Shown: positions 1 to 11,480, counted from the first letter of the stretch. The stretch: 64,000 nucleotides of DNA from Mytilus edulis (GCF_963676685.1 NC_092350.1:4701486-4765485), one strand, 5' to 3'. The notes: generated by a model not told the origin, from the letters alone. Numbers and translations: made by a program.

Positions 1-261
1 CTAGTAAGTAAGGTATTATCTTAAGATTGAATAATTCAAATTATTGGAATATAACTTGGAATGATTTGGACGTTCTTTAGTAGCTCTATTTCTGCCATTG
101 TTTGCAACAAACACGACCAAAACTGTATGTTCCTATTGTGCATGTACGCATTTGGAAAATCATAATATGTTAAATTGGGTTATTTCATGATAAAAAAATA
201 TACATTTTTTATCATTTTTGAAAACATGCATTACATACGGAATTAAAGATTGGGCTACATG

Positions 262-1205
262 AACTACGATGTGGTATGAACTATGAGGGTGTTATGTGGT
301 GTGAATAATGGTGATGCGATGTGTAAATTATGCTGCTGCGTGGTGTGAACTATCATGTTGATATGTGGTGTCAATAATGGTGCTGAGTGGTGTGAGCAAT
401 TTTGATGTTTAGCGTAAACTATAGAGCAGTATGATGTGAACTATGGTGTTGCGAGATGTGAACTATGGTACTGAGAGGTGTTAACTATGGTGACGAGAGG
501 TGTGAACTATGGTGATGAGAGGTGTGAACTATGGTGATGCGTGAGGTGAACTATGGTGATGTGAGGTGTGAAATATGTTGTTGCGAGATGTAAACTATGT
601 TGTTGCGAAATGTTAACTATTGTGCAGCGTGGTGTAAACTATGGTGCTGCATGGTATAAACTATAGTGCTGCGTGGTATGAACTATGGTGCTGCGTTGTG
701 TGAACTATGGTGCATCGTGGTGTGAACTATAGTGCTGCGTTTTGTGAACTATAATGCTGCGTTGTGTGAGCTATAGTGCTGTGAACTATGGTACTACGTG
801 GTTTAAACTATGGTGTTGCGTGGTGTGAACTATGGTGCTGCGTGGTGTGAGCTATAGTGCTATGTGGTGTGAACTATAGTGCTACGTGGTTTAAACTATG
901 GTGTTGCGTGGTGTGAACTATGGTGCTGCGTGGTGTGAGCTATATAGTGCTATGTCATGGGGACTATGGTGTTGCGTGGTGTGAACTATGGTGCTGCGTG
1001 GTGTGAGCTATAGTGCTGTGAACTATGGTGCTACGTGGTTTAAACAATGGTGCTGCATGGTGTGAACTATGGTGCTGCGTGGTGTGAGCTATAGTGCTAT
1101 GTGGTGTGAACTATGGTGTTGCGTGGTGTGAACTATGGTATTGCGTGGTGTGAACTATGGTGCTACGTGTTGTGAACTATGGTGCTATGAGTTGTGAACT
1201 ACGAA
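262..1205. repeat. 22-bp minisatellite array
   Basis: About 40 imperfect copies of a 22-bp unit, with the core GTGAACTATGGTGCTGCG. The copies on the left (262-650) are more diverged, and those from about 800 to 1150 are nearly regular. A few units lack part of the sequence, for example around 775-790. No ORF runs through it and I see no coding role. Confidence 0.9.
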
Positions 1206-2934
1206 TACAGTTTTGCTGTCATAAATACAATTCAGTATCTTTTATATAGATATGTTACATGGTTTCTGATGGAACAATTGTTGATGATTTTCACATTTGA
1301 TGCAGTAACTTTTTAATGAAAATCTAATTTAAATGATAATCCAAAATTAAATGATTAAATCGGTCAGGGTTTGGAATTGAATATATTGATTTTCTGTCCA
1401 TAAAAGAAGTTAACCTTGAAACGTTGGTGCAGTTATTTTTTTCTTCTTAAAAAAATGTTCATAAAAGGACTTTATATTTTTCTTTATGAATACAAAATAA
1501 AGAGCCTTTAATCACGAAGAAAAGAAGTCAGACAAAACCTGAAGTTAAAAGTAGAGATCAACATATTTTTAAAATATGTTCGTTTAAATTCCTCAATTTA
1601 ATTTTTCATTTTAGATTTTAATTAACATGAATACAATACTGAATTATAGTTATGACAGCAAAATTATATTCGTGACAGCAAAATATATAAAAAAAAAGTA
1701 ATGAGTACCTTTCAAGTTTGTTTTTTTCATTATAAAAACATAGTTAAAAAGCATTTTAAAAATTTTTTTTTTTATATTATCAAATATGAATCAATAAACT
1801 GTATTCATCATTCAATGCTTTTAATCAATTTGGCTTGTGCACCACAACTAATCAACATGATTTTTTATTTCAATGTATAATTATCTAAAACTTAAAAAAA
1901 TGCCTCACGAAACAACTGACTGTGTTCTCAGGCACCATGTCAATACAAACGATCCTCATATTTATTTGCGTATATCTAAAAGAAACCATAGCAGTTAAAG
2001 CAGCTATAACATTGGTTAATATAATCAGCATGTCAAGATCTATCTAAACTAACATTTACACACAACAAAACATGGCAACCCGTTGTGTGATAATCGTGCC
2101 TTACATTTTCGATTTTGGCAATTTTTCAGTTTAAGGCTATTAATTTTTTTTAACATTTTTATAAGTAGTAAGAAACTTAAAAGTAGAACAATGACCAGTA
2201 AGACAAAATCTAAAATAAATCAACATGGCTAATATTTGAAAACATTCATATATGGCAGTAGTAAGGATAACCACTGGAGAATCGCATACCATGTCATTCG
2301 ATGTATCTTGAGAAAATAACATTATCCATTCATCATATTCCCCATAACTTTTATTACAGTTTGCGTAATATGAAAAACAATGTTCAACACTTCAAGTGAA
2401 TGTCTTGTTTGACCATTGACGTTTGACCTGTAAGTACTTGACTTCCTAAATAACTCTCAAACACACATACACAATGTTTTTAACTTGAAATAAATATATA
2501 TCCATTGCGCATATTAACATTCTTACATTCGAAATTAAATATATATATATCAAAATTTGTGACATACAGTATCTAAATAATACAACTATATGTACAGCGA
2601 TTGGTTTATAAATGTAAGACTGTGATAGTTAAATTAAAAGTTCAATGAAAAGCAAGCAATGTTTGAAATTGTATCATTTGGTATTTTTATTTAATCTTAA
2701 ACTTGTGTGTTGTATCATACATTTACCTGTACTATAAGTCATTCCTCTGACCGATATGAAGAAATGGTCAATAATTCATGATGATGGATGGACATCCTGC
2801 GATCCCAATATCAGACATTTAACAAAACCATGTTTAGTTTCTAGCTATATATATATATATATATCTATATATAGTAATATGGTATGACTGTCATCTTGAA
2901 TTGTAGTCTGTATAAGACGCGTAGACTACAGTAT
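1206..2934. other. AT-rich intergenic DNA, no gene seen
   Basis: I see no convincing exon here on either strand. A short TA-rich microsatellite lies at about 2844-2874. The only open frames are about 60 codons long and show no recognisable domain. Confidence 0.6.
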
Positions 2935-3080
2935 AAAAAGTTTAAAATACGATTGAGAATAGAAATAGGGAATGTATCAAAGAGACAACAACCCTACAAA
3001 AGAGAAGAAAAACAGCTGAAGGCAACCAATTGGTCTTCAACACAGCGAGGAAATCCCGCACCCGGATGCATTTAAAAGGG
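2935..3080 (-). repeat. Fragment of a Penelope-like element 3' tail
   Basis: This stretch matches 40923-41045, the 3' tail of the Penelope-like element described below. Shared blocks include a segment ending in AAAGAGACAACAACCC and another with GCACCCGGA. It is diverged and incomplete. The LTR retrotransposon starts 67 bases further on, and a related tail fragment lies just past its far end (10275-10390), so the retrotransposon seems to have inserted into old repeat debris. Confidence 0.65.
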
Positions 3081-3146
3081 AGGAGGCAGATACAAACTAA
3101 TAAAACGAAGACAAACTTACAATGTCATGACAAGAAATAAAACTAC

Positions 3147-3960
3147 TGTAACGTGTACACAGGGTAAGCGTGTCTATTTCAATTTAGAATGAGTACGTTA
3201 CCAGTTTGATACTGGATCCAAAATTGCTCTATTTACAAAACATATAACAAATAATCTTTATTCAAATATATACGTCAATGAACCAAAATATGTACAACTG
3301 CTCTTTGCAATCTTTAATAAACTATCTATAAACTATTCTACTTAAAGTATCTATATACAACTGGTACACATTTGTACTCTTACAAATTTGTCCTTGGGTC
3401 AGGAACAAACTTGTCCTCCTGGTACAATAATGTACCCTACAAGTTTACACACTTGTCTTTGTTCCGTTGGTACAATTATGATCAATTATGTACTTTACAA
3501 GGTGGTCACACAGACTCACACTTGTCCTATACGGTACAATACGGTTCCGCTTGTAAATGTACAAGTCCGTATTTATAACAGGCACCAACCTGTTCTTTAT
3601 TACTCTTAGTAATAATATTTAAATATATACGAGCGAGCGATCTCGAATATCACCGTACCGTGGTCTTATGTCTCTGAAGACTTTATGACAATCGACCCTG
3701 AGCTAAGATTCTCTCCAGCTTATATACCCCAATGGGAGCTGTACCATTCTTGAAGAGGGGTGTTCTAACAAAGTGTCTCTTTACTCGTATCTGAGTTTCA
3801 TAAGGAACACCCCTTCACGTTTGACCTGACCCAAAGTTTACCCGCGAATCATCTTACTCTTCTCTATGTTTTATTAAAGTATATACAAACGCATTAAATA
3901 AGGCTTCTGCAGAACAGTTACTAATATAAACAATCTAGCCTTAGATACAAAATCATCACA
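3147..3960 (-). repeat. 3' LTR of the retrotransposon
   Basis: Same sequence as 9458-10271, offset by 6311 bases. On the minus strand it starts TGTGATGATTT and ends CGTTACA. It contains a TATA-like TATAAATA (3570-3577), a run of short palindromes (3365-3612) and an AATAAA signal (3257-3262). In this downstream copy the AATAAA would end the element transcript. Confidence 0.95.
3257..3262 (-). terminator. Polyadenylation signal AATAAA in the 3' LTR
   Basis: TTTATT on the plus strand reads AATAAA on the element strand, about 310 bases downstream of the LTR TATA box. If transcription starts about 30 bases after that TATA box, the R region is roughly 3240-3540. The other LTR carries the same signal at 9568-9573. 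Confidence 0.55.
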
Positions 3961-3973
3961 TAACCCACGCCTC
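3961..3973 (-). other. Probable polypurine tract of the retrotransposon
   Basis: Immediately before the 3' LTR the element strand reads GAGGCGTGGGTTA. This purine-rich stretch sits where plus-strand DNA synthesis is normally primed in LTR elements. It is interrupted by pyrimidines, so the exact primer is uncertain. Confidence 0.5.
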
Positions 3974-4275
3974 AAAAACACATGCGTCCCGCATGTCTAA
4001 AACTAACTTTTAAAACAGATAAAACATAGAAGTACTATATACACATTTTTGTTCATTTAAATATACTAAAACTATTTAACAATGTAATCTGCCATCCAAG
4101 CTGGTTTTCGCCTTGGACGGCGCCCTTCATCACTAATTTTCCTCAGTTTCTTCAACAGGCAACGTTGACTCATGAACAGCAATGTCTTGAACATAAGGAG
4201 TTTCTACAGGGTCGTTTTCAGCTGTATCATTTCCAGTGTCTAAGGGAACAAAAGTGTTATTATCCGATTCTGTCC

Positions 4276-7200
4276 TTAATGTCTGTTTGTTCTTTTCTTA
4301 AGTCTGTCGACATGTATGACTTGTGGTTTCCCTCTGTATCCACAGTCAACTTTATATGTAAGGTCACCATATTTGTCGAGAATTTTGAAAGGACCTTTCC
4401 AGAAACTAGTCAATTTTGAAGACATCCCAGGTTTCTTTACTGGGAAATAGACATATACCTCATCATCTTTTCGGAAATTTTGATATGACAATTTAAGGTC
4501 GTGATAGTGTTTCTGTCTTCGCATTTGCCCTTTAATTTTACCTCTGACAAAACTGTGGGAGTGTTCTAACTTCTCTTTAAGCTCCCAAGCCCACTTATGT
4601 GCAGGAATATCTTTAACTGATGGTGGCATTTCATACATGATGTCTAAAGGGGTTGATAGTTCCCTACCTAACATGAGACTATTTGGCGTTTGTCCAGTCG
4701 TCTCGTGCTCGGATGCCCTATATGCCATCATGACAAAAGGAATGTATTCATCCCAGTCTCTCTGATTTTGTTCCACAAATGAACTTAACATTGTTGCAAG
4801 AGTCTTATTAAACCTTTCCACCATACCATCAGATTTTGGATGATATGGAGTGGTACGTGTTTTCTTAATGTTTAGAATACAACACATCTCTTGAAACAAC
4901 AAGCTTTCAAATTGCCTGCCTTGATCTGAATGAATCCAATGAGGAACACCAAATCTTACAATGACTTCTTCAACTATAATCTTAGCCACAGTCTTAGCTT
5001 CCATATTTGGCATGGCAAAAGATTCCGTCCACTTTGTGTAGTAGTCAGAAACTACCAAGATATATTTGTTACCACTCTCTGTTTCTGGCAACTCACCAAG
5101 GATATCTGTAGCTATCCTTTCCATTGGCCCATTAGCTTCAACTAAAGCCATTGGAGCTCTTTTGGACTTTTGTGGACTTTTTCGCTTTGCACATTTGTCA
5201 CATCCGTTTATGTAAGTTCTAACGTCGTTTTGTAACCCAGGCCAATAATAAGATTGTCTAATTTTTGCCAAAGTTTTATGGATACCCAAATGAGCAGAAC
5301 ATTTATCATCATGGGAAAATTGTAAAACCTTTTTGCGTTCTGATAAAGGAATGATAGCCTGCATTTTTACAATTTTGGTTGCAGGGTCTTCGAACCGTCT
5401 GTAGATAAGTCCGTCTCTTAACTCTAAATTGTTCCATTGATTCCAAAGTGATCTTAAGAAAAATCCCTTATCAGAAATATCTTTGTAATCCGGACGTTCG
5501 TCTGTTTCTAACCATTTTGTCACTATTTTCAGGTCATGATCATTTTTCTGAATTTCTATTAGAGGCAAATCACGATGTTCACTGTCATCATCTTTGTCAT
5601 TACTATCATCAAAACGGGTGATAGCATTAACAGTGTCATGTTGGTCTTTAGTCTCAGTCTCTTTTTCTAAACCAGAATGATAACCACATTGTTTACAAGG
5701 AATGCGACTAAGTGCGTCTGCATTCCTATGTTGCACTCCTGGTCGATGTTGAATTTGCATCTCAAATGAACCAAGTGTCTCTATCCATCTAGCTATCTGT
5801 CCTTCTGGGTTCTTAAAGTTAAGTAACCACTTTAATGATCCGTGATCAGTTCTTACCGTGAATTTTCTACCGTAGAGGTATGGTTTGAAATGTTTAACAA
5901 AACAAACCACAGCCAGCAACTCCTTGCGTGTCACACAGTACTTTCGTTCTGATTTTGAAAGTGTACGACTAGCATAAGCCACAACATGTTCAAGTCCTGC
6001 ATCAGATTTCTGAGTCAAGACAGCTCCGACTGCCAAATTGCTTGCATCAGTATCCAAAATGAATTCTTTATTAAAATCTGGATATGCAAGAACTGGTGCG
6101 TTTATTAATTTACCTTTTAATTGATCATAAGCCTCTTGGCAATTTGTGGTCCAGACAAACTTAGTTTCCTTCTCTGTTATTTTGTGTAATGGTTTAGCAA
6201 TGTGGGCAAAGTTTTTGATAAATTTTCTGTAGTACCCACAAAGACCTAAAAAGGAACGAACTTCGGTTATATTTGTAGGGGTGGGCCACTCTTTAACAGC
6301 TTTAATCTTATCGGGATCAGTGGAAACTCCTTCCTCAGAGACAATATGTCCTAAGAAACGAACCTTGGTGGTACACAAGGTGCACTTCTTCGCCTTCAGC
6401 TTTAAACCAGCCGATTTAAGCCTAGCAAAAACGTCTCTTAAATTATCAAGCATACCATCTAGTGTTTTTCCAAAAACGATTATATCGTCAATGTAAACCA
6501 GACATGTTTCCCACTGCAAACCAGCTAGTATGGTTTCCATCAATCGCTCAAATGTCTGTGCAGCGCAACACAACCCAAACGGCATGACCCGAAATTGAAA
6601 TAAACCCCTTCGCGTTGCAAAAGCGGTTTTGTGTTTGTCATTTTCGGCCAGCTCCACCTGCCAATATCCTGAACAACAGTCCAGAGTACTATACCATTTG
6701 TTTCCTGCTAAATGATCTAACGAATCGTCAATCCTCGGTAAAGGATACGCGTCTTTATTAAGGGTCACACTGTTTAAGCGTCTATAATCTACGCAAAAGC
6801 GATAACTGTCGTCCTTTTTCTTAACTAAGACTATCCCTGCCGCCCAGGGACTGTGGGATGGTTCAATAATCCCTTTTTGTAACATTTTGTCAAGGTTGTC
6901 ATTTACTACCTTGTTCAAATGATAAGGTGTACGACGAGGTGGTTCTTTAAATGGCCTTGCGTTTCCCGTATTGATTTCGTGTTTTACGAGATTGGTCCTT
7001 CCCAAGTCAACATCAGAAGCAGCAAACAAGTTCTGATTTTCTATCAACAAAGATTTTACTTTTTGTTTATCTTTCGAAGTCAATTCATCTGATGTCCTGT
7101 CTAACAGATCTTGTAAATCTGGTCTAAGTCCGTCATGTTTCTGTTCATTTGAACTAATATTACTATCTAGTACTTGTTCAACACCAGACATTTGGGCTAT

Positions 7201-9096
7201 AGTTGTACCAGGATAGATTGTCTTAGGATCTAGTTCTGTGTTCATTAATCTAACAGGGACTTTTTCGCCTGACCTTACCAACGTTCTAGCAGTTAAAATG
7301 TAGTCTTTCCCTGCATGCTCATTTGCTTCTAACAAAGCATTGTCAGCAGGTAATTTCTGACCTTCTGCTAAACAAACCGTGCCATTAATGACAATTTCAG
7401 ACCTTGGCGGTATGACAACCGCTTCTGAAGCAACCACTCGGTAACAGCCTATTGATCCCTGAAAACACAAATCTACCTTAAAATCCCCAATACAAACGTG
7501 CCCATTCTTAACATCAATTAAACAATTATGTCGTTTCATGAAGTCCAAACCAAGTATACCGTCAACTTGCAGATCAGTCACAACAGCTTCAGTTTGCAAC
7601 ATATTTGGACCGAAATGCAGGTTGAACCTGCCTTTTCCACGAAGCTCTAGCTTATTGCCACACACTGACCTAACAGTTGTCTTAACTTCGCTTAGATATG
7701 ATTTATCTAATGGAGTCAACATATCGTATAACTTGGAAGATACCAATGTCAAAGTTGCTCCTGTATCAACCACAAACTTGGCTTCAATGTCTCCTACATT
7801 TAGTTTGACATACATACCAGCATCTTCAGATGCTGTTGTAACCGCACCTTCATTTGTCTTACGGTTATTTTGTTTCCTAGTTTTCATTAATGTTTTTACA
7901 GACCCATCCCCCTTATTTCCATTATAATTGTTCTGATTTCTTCGGGGTAGGCGACAGTCCCTTGCTAAATGACCAAATTTGCCACAATTGTAACAACCCT
8001 TATTTGTCCTCTTACTTTGGGTATATCTAGTTTTAGCATAAGAAGACCCCACATTTGTACCACTAGTTTTTAATTTTGCCATTTCAGTCGTAAGAGTACT
8101 TAGACTTTTCTCCATTGTTTGCATCCATGATGCAATGTCTTTCGTTGGTGAGTCACTTTTTGTAATCTTTTCTTCCCTACCTAACTCGTCATCGTTCAAA
8201 GTTTGCCGTAAATAACCTCGTCCCTCTCTTACTTTATTTTCGGCTTTATTGTACGCCTCTAGTTCAACAGCAAGTCTTACGGCATCATTTAAACCTTTCG
8301 GTCGCGATTGGTTTATTCTGAGTCGCATTTCCGAATCGACAAGCGCGTCAATAAACTGCTCTTTCCCGAGAGTTTCACGTACGTCCAATGGGGCAGTAGG
8401 ATATGCCAAGTTGGACAATCTCCGAATTGACTGGCCTAATTCGGGAAGTGATTCGCTGGCTTTTTGACGTCTTTCTTTAAACTGAACTCTATATAACTCA
8501 GTTTGACTAGAAGGTGCGAATCGCTCTTCAAGTGCGCTGACTAAATCGGAAAAGTTTTGTCTTTTCTCAATTGGTAAATCTCCAAGTACAGCTTGTGCCT
8601 GTCCCATTAACGATACCGCTAAGTATAACCCTTTTCGATTTTCCGACCAATTATTTACAAGTGCACACATTTCAAAATGGGACAAATAGTCTGTCCATGA
8701 TGTGCTACCATCATATTGACATGGTTTGATTTTTACACCAGAATTATCTGTGTTACCAGTATGTCGGTACTTTGATTTGTCAGTTTCGTCTTTTTCCCTA
8801 ATGTAACTATCATCTATGGGTAAAGGCAAAGTATCCCCTTCCTTTAAATCAATTTGGGAAAATTTAACAGTTTTGTGCGTATTCGGGTTGTTGAATGTTG
8901 GTAAATCAACTTTCACATGATCTCCCTTTCTTGACAATAAGGACCCTCTTGATTCCAGACCCGAATCATTTCTTTTTATAAAAGTATCTTTTGGACGAAC
9001 ACCCTGATCTTTAGGTGTAGACGAAACAAAACTGTTTCTATACCTTGTCTCTTCCATACCTTCAATTTGTTTTGTCAATTCGTCGTCAAAAGACAT
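4276..9096 (-). CDS. gag-pol: Retrotransposon Gag-Pol polyprotein, intact single frame
   Basis: A 1606-residue uninterrupted frame encoding the element's structural and replication proteins. Order by residue: Gag-like region (about 120-340); CCHC zinc knuckle (C368, C371, H376, C381); aspartic protease with DTGA at 444-447; reverse transcriptase (about 735-920) with catalytic YIDD at 868-871; RNase H (about 1010-1135) with DTDAS near 1015; integrase with an HHCC zinc site (H1269, H1273, C1299, C1302) and a catalytic triad D1331, D1391, E1427 (D-x35-E spacing); and a GPF motif near 1568 at the integrase C-terminus. Gag and Pol are fused with no frameshift or stop between them, which is seen in several gypsy lineages. 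All catalytic residues are present. The start is the first ATG of the frame, 341 bases inside the 5' LTR edge. Confidence 0.97.
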   Translation of the reverse strand: MSFDDELTKQIEGMEETRYRNSFVSSTPKDQGVRPKDTFIKRNDSGLESRGSLLSRKGDHVKVDLPTFNNPNTHKTVKFSQIDLKEGDTLPLPIDDSYIREKDETDKSKYRHTGNTDNSGVKIKPCQYDGSTSWTDYLSHFEMCALVNNWSENRKGLYLAVSLMGQAQAVLGDLPIEKRQNFSDLVSALEERFAPSSQTELYRVQFKERRQKASESLPELGQSIRRLSNLAYPTAPLDVRETLGKEQFIDALVDSEMRLRINQSRPKGLNDAVRLAVELEAYNKAENKVREGRGYLRQTLNDDELGREEKITKSDSPTKDIASWMQTMEKSLSTLTTEMAKLKTSGTNVGSSYAKTRYTQSKRTNKGCYNCGKFGHLARDCRLPRRNQNNYNGNKGDGSVKTLMKTRKQNNRKTNEGAVTTASEDAGMYVKLNVGDIEAKFVVDTGATLTLVSSKLYDMLTPLDKSYLSEVKTTVRSVCGNKLELRGKGRFNLHFGPNMLQTEAVVTDLQVDGILGLDFMKRHNCLIDVKNGHVCIGDFKVDLCFQGSIGCYRVVASEAVVIPPRSEIVINGTVCLAEGQKLPADNALLEANEHAGKDYILTARTLVRSGEKVPVRLMNTELDPKTIYPGTTIAQMSGVEQVLDSNISSNEQKHDGLRPDLQDLLDRTSDELTSKDKQKVKSLLIENQNLFAASDVDLGRTNLVKHEINTGNARPFKEPPRRTPYHLNKVVNDNLDKMLQKGIIEPSHSPWAAGIVLVKKKDDSYRFCVDYRRLNSVTLNKDAYPLPRIDDSLDHLAGNKWYSTLDCCSGYWQVELAENDKHKTAFATRRGLFQFRVMPFGLCCAAQTFERLMETILAGLQWETCLVYIDDIIVFGKTLDGMLDNLRDVFARLKSAGLKLKAKKCTLCTTKVRFLGHIVSEEGVSTDPDKIKAVKEWPTPTNITEVRSFLGLCGYYRKFIKNFAHIAKPLHKITEKETKFVWTTNCQEAYDQLKGKLINAPVLAYPDFNKEFILDTDASNLAVGAVLTQKSDAGLEHVVAYASRTLSKSERKYCVTRKELLAVVCFVKHFKPYLYGRKFTVRTDHGSLKWLLNFKNPEGQIARWIETLGSFEMQIQHRPGVQHRNADALSRIPCKQCGYHSGLEKETETKDQHDTVNAITRFDDSNDKDDDSEHRDLPLIEIQKNDHDLKIVTKWLETDERPDYKDISDKGFFLRSLWNQWNNLELRDGLIYRRFEDPATKIVKMQAIIPLSERKKVLQFSHDDKCSAHLGIHKTLAKIRQSYYWPGLQNDVRTYINGCDKCAKRKSPQKSKRAPMALVEANGPMERIATDILGELPETESGNKYILVVSDYYTKWTESFAMPNMEAKTVAKIIVEEVIVRFGVPHWIHSDQGRQFESLLFQEMCCILNIKKTRTTPYHPKSDGMVERFNKTLATMLSSFVEQNQRDWDEYIPFVMMAYRASEHETTGQTPNSLMLGRELSTPLDIMYEMPPSVKDIPAHKWAWELKEKLEHSHSFVRGKIKGQMRRQKHYHDLKLSYQNFRKDDEVYVYFPVKKPGMSSKLTSFWKGPFKILDKYGDLTYKVDCGYRGKPQVIHVDRLKKRTNRH

Positions 9097-9431
9097 TTTT
9101 GTACTTTAATTTGCGATATAACTATGCATTCACAGTATAATAATATCAACACAATGTCATAAATGTACAACGTAATAAATGTCAATCAAAATTTTGCCTG
9201 TACCACTATCGATCGTTAATCCCTAATGTAAATAATAATCGTAATTTAACCGTGGGAAATTTAAAACATTAACAGGACAATTTTGATCTGTGCAAAAGTG
9301 AACAGTTTGAACAAAAATGATCTGTGCAAAAGTAAACAGTAAATTCTCACAAGACAGTTTGGAAATAAGTTTATTAGATGATCAAATTTGGATATATAAT
9401 CTTTCACTATGGATTTAAAAATGAACAATTT
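9097..9431 (-). other. Retrotransposon 5' leader
   Basis: Untranslated stretch between the primer binding site and the gag-pol ATG. It is AT-rich and contains a 15-base direct repeat, GATCTGTGCAAAAGT, at 9285-9299 and 9319-9333. Packaging or translation signals may lie here, but nothing identifies them. Confidence 0.6.
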
Positions 9432-9452
9432 GGATCCCACCGCTAGCCACCA
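9432..9452 (-). other. Primer binding site of the retrotransposon
   Basis: Five bases inside the 5' LTR, the element strand starts TGGTGGCTAGCGG and continues to 9432. The leading TGG complements the CCA end of a tRNA, as expected for a tRNA primer site. I could not identify the tRNA. Confidence 0.65.
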
Positions 9453-9457
9453 AATTA

Positions 9458-10271
9458 TGTAACGTGTACACAGGGTAAGCGTGTCTATTTCAATTTAGAA
9501 TGAGTACGTTACCAGTTTGATACTGGATCCAAAATTGCTCTATTTACAAAACATATAACAAATAATCTTTATTCAAATATATACGTCAATGAACCAAAAT
9601 ATGTACAACTGCTCTTTGCAATCTTTAATAAACTATCTATAAACTATTCTACTTAAAGTATCTATATACAACTGGTACACATTTGTACTCTTACAAATTT
9701 GTCCTTGGGTCAGGAACAAACTTGTCCTCCTGGTACAATAATGTACCCTACAAGTTTACACACTTGTCTTTGTTCCGTTGGTACAATTATGATCAATTAT
9801 GTACTTTACAAGGTGGTCACACAGACTCACACTTGTCCTATACGGTACAATACGGTTCCGCTTGTAAATGTACAAGTCCGTATTTATAACAGGCACCAAC
9901 CTGTTCTTTATTACTCTTAGTAATAATATTTAAATATATACGAGCGAGCGATCTCGAATATCACCGTACCGTGGTCTTATGTCTCTGAAGACTTTATGAC
10001 AATCGACCCTGAGCTAAGATTCTCTCCAGCTTATATACCCCAATGGGAGCTGTACCATTCTTGAAGAGGGGTGTTCTAACAAAGTGTCTCTTTACTCGTA
10101 TCTGAGTTTCATAAGGAACACCCCTTCACGTTTGACCTGACCCAAAGTTTACCCGCGAATCATCTTACTCTTCTCTATGTTTTATTAAAGTATATACAAA
10201 CGCATTAAATAAGGCTTCTGCAGAACAGTTACTAATATAAACAATCTAGCCTTAGATACAAAATCATCACA
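9458..10271 (-). repeat. 5' LTR of the retrotransposon
   Basis: The upstream LTR in the element's orientation and the likely promoter. The TATA-like TATAAATA is at 9881-9888, with transcription expected toward lower coordinates. The palindrome run is at 9676-9923, and the U5 end (CGTTACA) abuts the leader. It reads as identical to 3147-3960. Confidence 0.95.
9881..9888 (-). promoter_or_regulatory. TATA-like box in the 5' LTR
   Basis: TATAAATA on the minus strand, correctly oriented to drive the gag-pol transcript. The identical site in the 3' LTR (3570-3577) would direct transcription outward into the flank at 3146 and below. Confidence 0.45.
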
Positions 10272-10885
10272 CTACCATAAAGACAAACAATTGTCTAGAA
10301 AACTAAAGATGGAGCAACACGAACTCCACCAAAAACTCAATATCAGGTGTTATCTCAGTTTAAGACTTCAATCTGTCCCATCTCATTGTGTTTATAAAAC
10401 GCCAAAGACCTAAATCATCAGAAACAATAGGTGCCTTTATTTTAACCAATTAGGAAACCATGATTTCAATAAACATATATCAATGTATAGAAAAAAGTAT
10501 ATCAATATTTGGTTGAACGATTTAATATTTATCTTGTATTACTGATATCTGTTGTCTTAACATCAAAGATGATAAAGCTTGGGTTTAACAGGTTTTATAA
10601 TCCAAGGTATTTATACAACTATCACATTGTCATAGTATGTCCGGAGTTATCACCTCTTATCTAAACAAAATTAAACATTCCGAGTAACATTCTTCAAAAG
10701 TGTTGCTTCGAACAATTTATCTTTCGTTCATACATATATAATAAATAAATGACAAGGAGACACCAAACACAAGATTAAACAAAAACGTACATGTCATTAA
10801 ACGGCCAATTGATGGATAGTCCCCATATGGTACCAAGTACCAACGGTAAATCCAAATTTATAATTTATTTTTGACCGTATTGTTA
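10272..10885. other. Flank of the retrotransposon, no gene seen
   Basis: Positions 10275-10390 are a diverged repeat fragment (segment with GGAGCAACACGAACTCCACC) related to 38540-38600 in reverse. The rest is AT-rich and unassigned. No exon was recognised. Confidence 0.5.
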
Positions 10886-11480
10886 CTGTTAGTGAGCTGA
10901 TGCAAGCAAAGAATCAACTGCACGCGTCAAATGATGGGAACCGTCAATTGTGGTCTCGCTGACCTACTGCTAGTAAGCTAATGCAAGCAGGAAAACAACT
11001 ACACGCGTCAAATGATTAGAACAGTCCTTTCTGGTCTCGGTAACTACTGCTAGTGAGCTAATGCAAGCAATGAAAAACTACTGCAAGTGTCAAATGATTA
11101 GAACAGTCTATTCTGGTCTCGCTGACCTACTGTTAGTGAGCTAATTCAAGCAAAGAAAACAACTGCACGCGTCAAATTATAGGAACAGTCTATTCTGGTC
11201 TCGGTAACTACTGCTAGTAAGCTAATGCAAGCAATGACAAACAACTGCAAGTGTCAAATGATTGGAACAGTCCTTTCTGGTCTCGGTAACTACGTCTAGT
11301 GAGCTAATGCAAGCAATGAAAAACAACTGCAAGTGTCAAATGATTGGAACAGTCCTGTCTGGTCTCGCTGACCAAGTGAGCTTATGCAAGCAAATAAAAC
11401 AACTACACGCGTCAAGTGATAGGAATAGCCCATGCTGGTATCACTGATCTTGTAGACTTATTGAAGCAAAGAAAACAACC
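10886..11480. repeat. 82-bp minisatellite upstream of C1q gene 1
   Basis: About seven diverged copies of an approximately 82-bp unit containing AGTGAGCTAATGCAAGC, CACGCGTCAAATGAT and TTCTGGTCTCG. The same array sits at the same place relative to C1q gene 2 (29400-29965). It ends about 450 bases upstream of the gene's TATA box. Confidence 0.9.

Larger units (their letters stand above)
3147..10271 (-). mobile_element. Complete Ty3/gypsy-type LTR retrotransposon
   Basis: A 7125-bp element read on the minus strand. The 5' LTR is 9458-10271 and the 3' LTR is 3147-3960. Each is 814 bp with TG...CA ends, and they look identical base for base. The flanking bases CTAC at 3143-3146 and 10272-10275 form a 4-bp target duplication. 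The order is LTR, primer binding site, 340-base leader, one long gag-pol frame, about 300 bases of 3' sequence, polypurine tract, LTR. Matching LTRs and an unbroken reading frame point to a very recent insertion that may still be competent. No envelope gene is present. I do not assign a clade; the LTRs are much longer than those I recall for the bivalve Steamer element. Confidence 0.95.

Noticed and set aside
3372-3609. Plus-strand frames of 68 and 73 codons, duplicated at 9683-9920
   Set aside because: They lie in the LTR palindrome run, antisense to the element. Their duplication follows from the LTRs.
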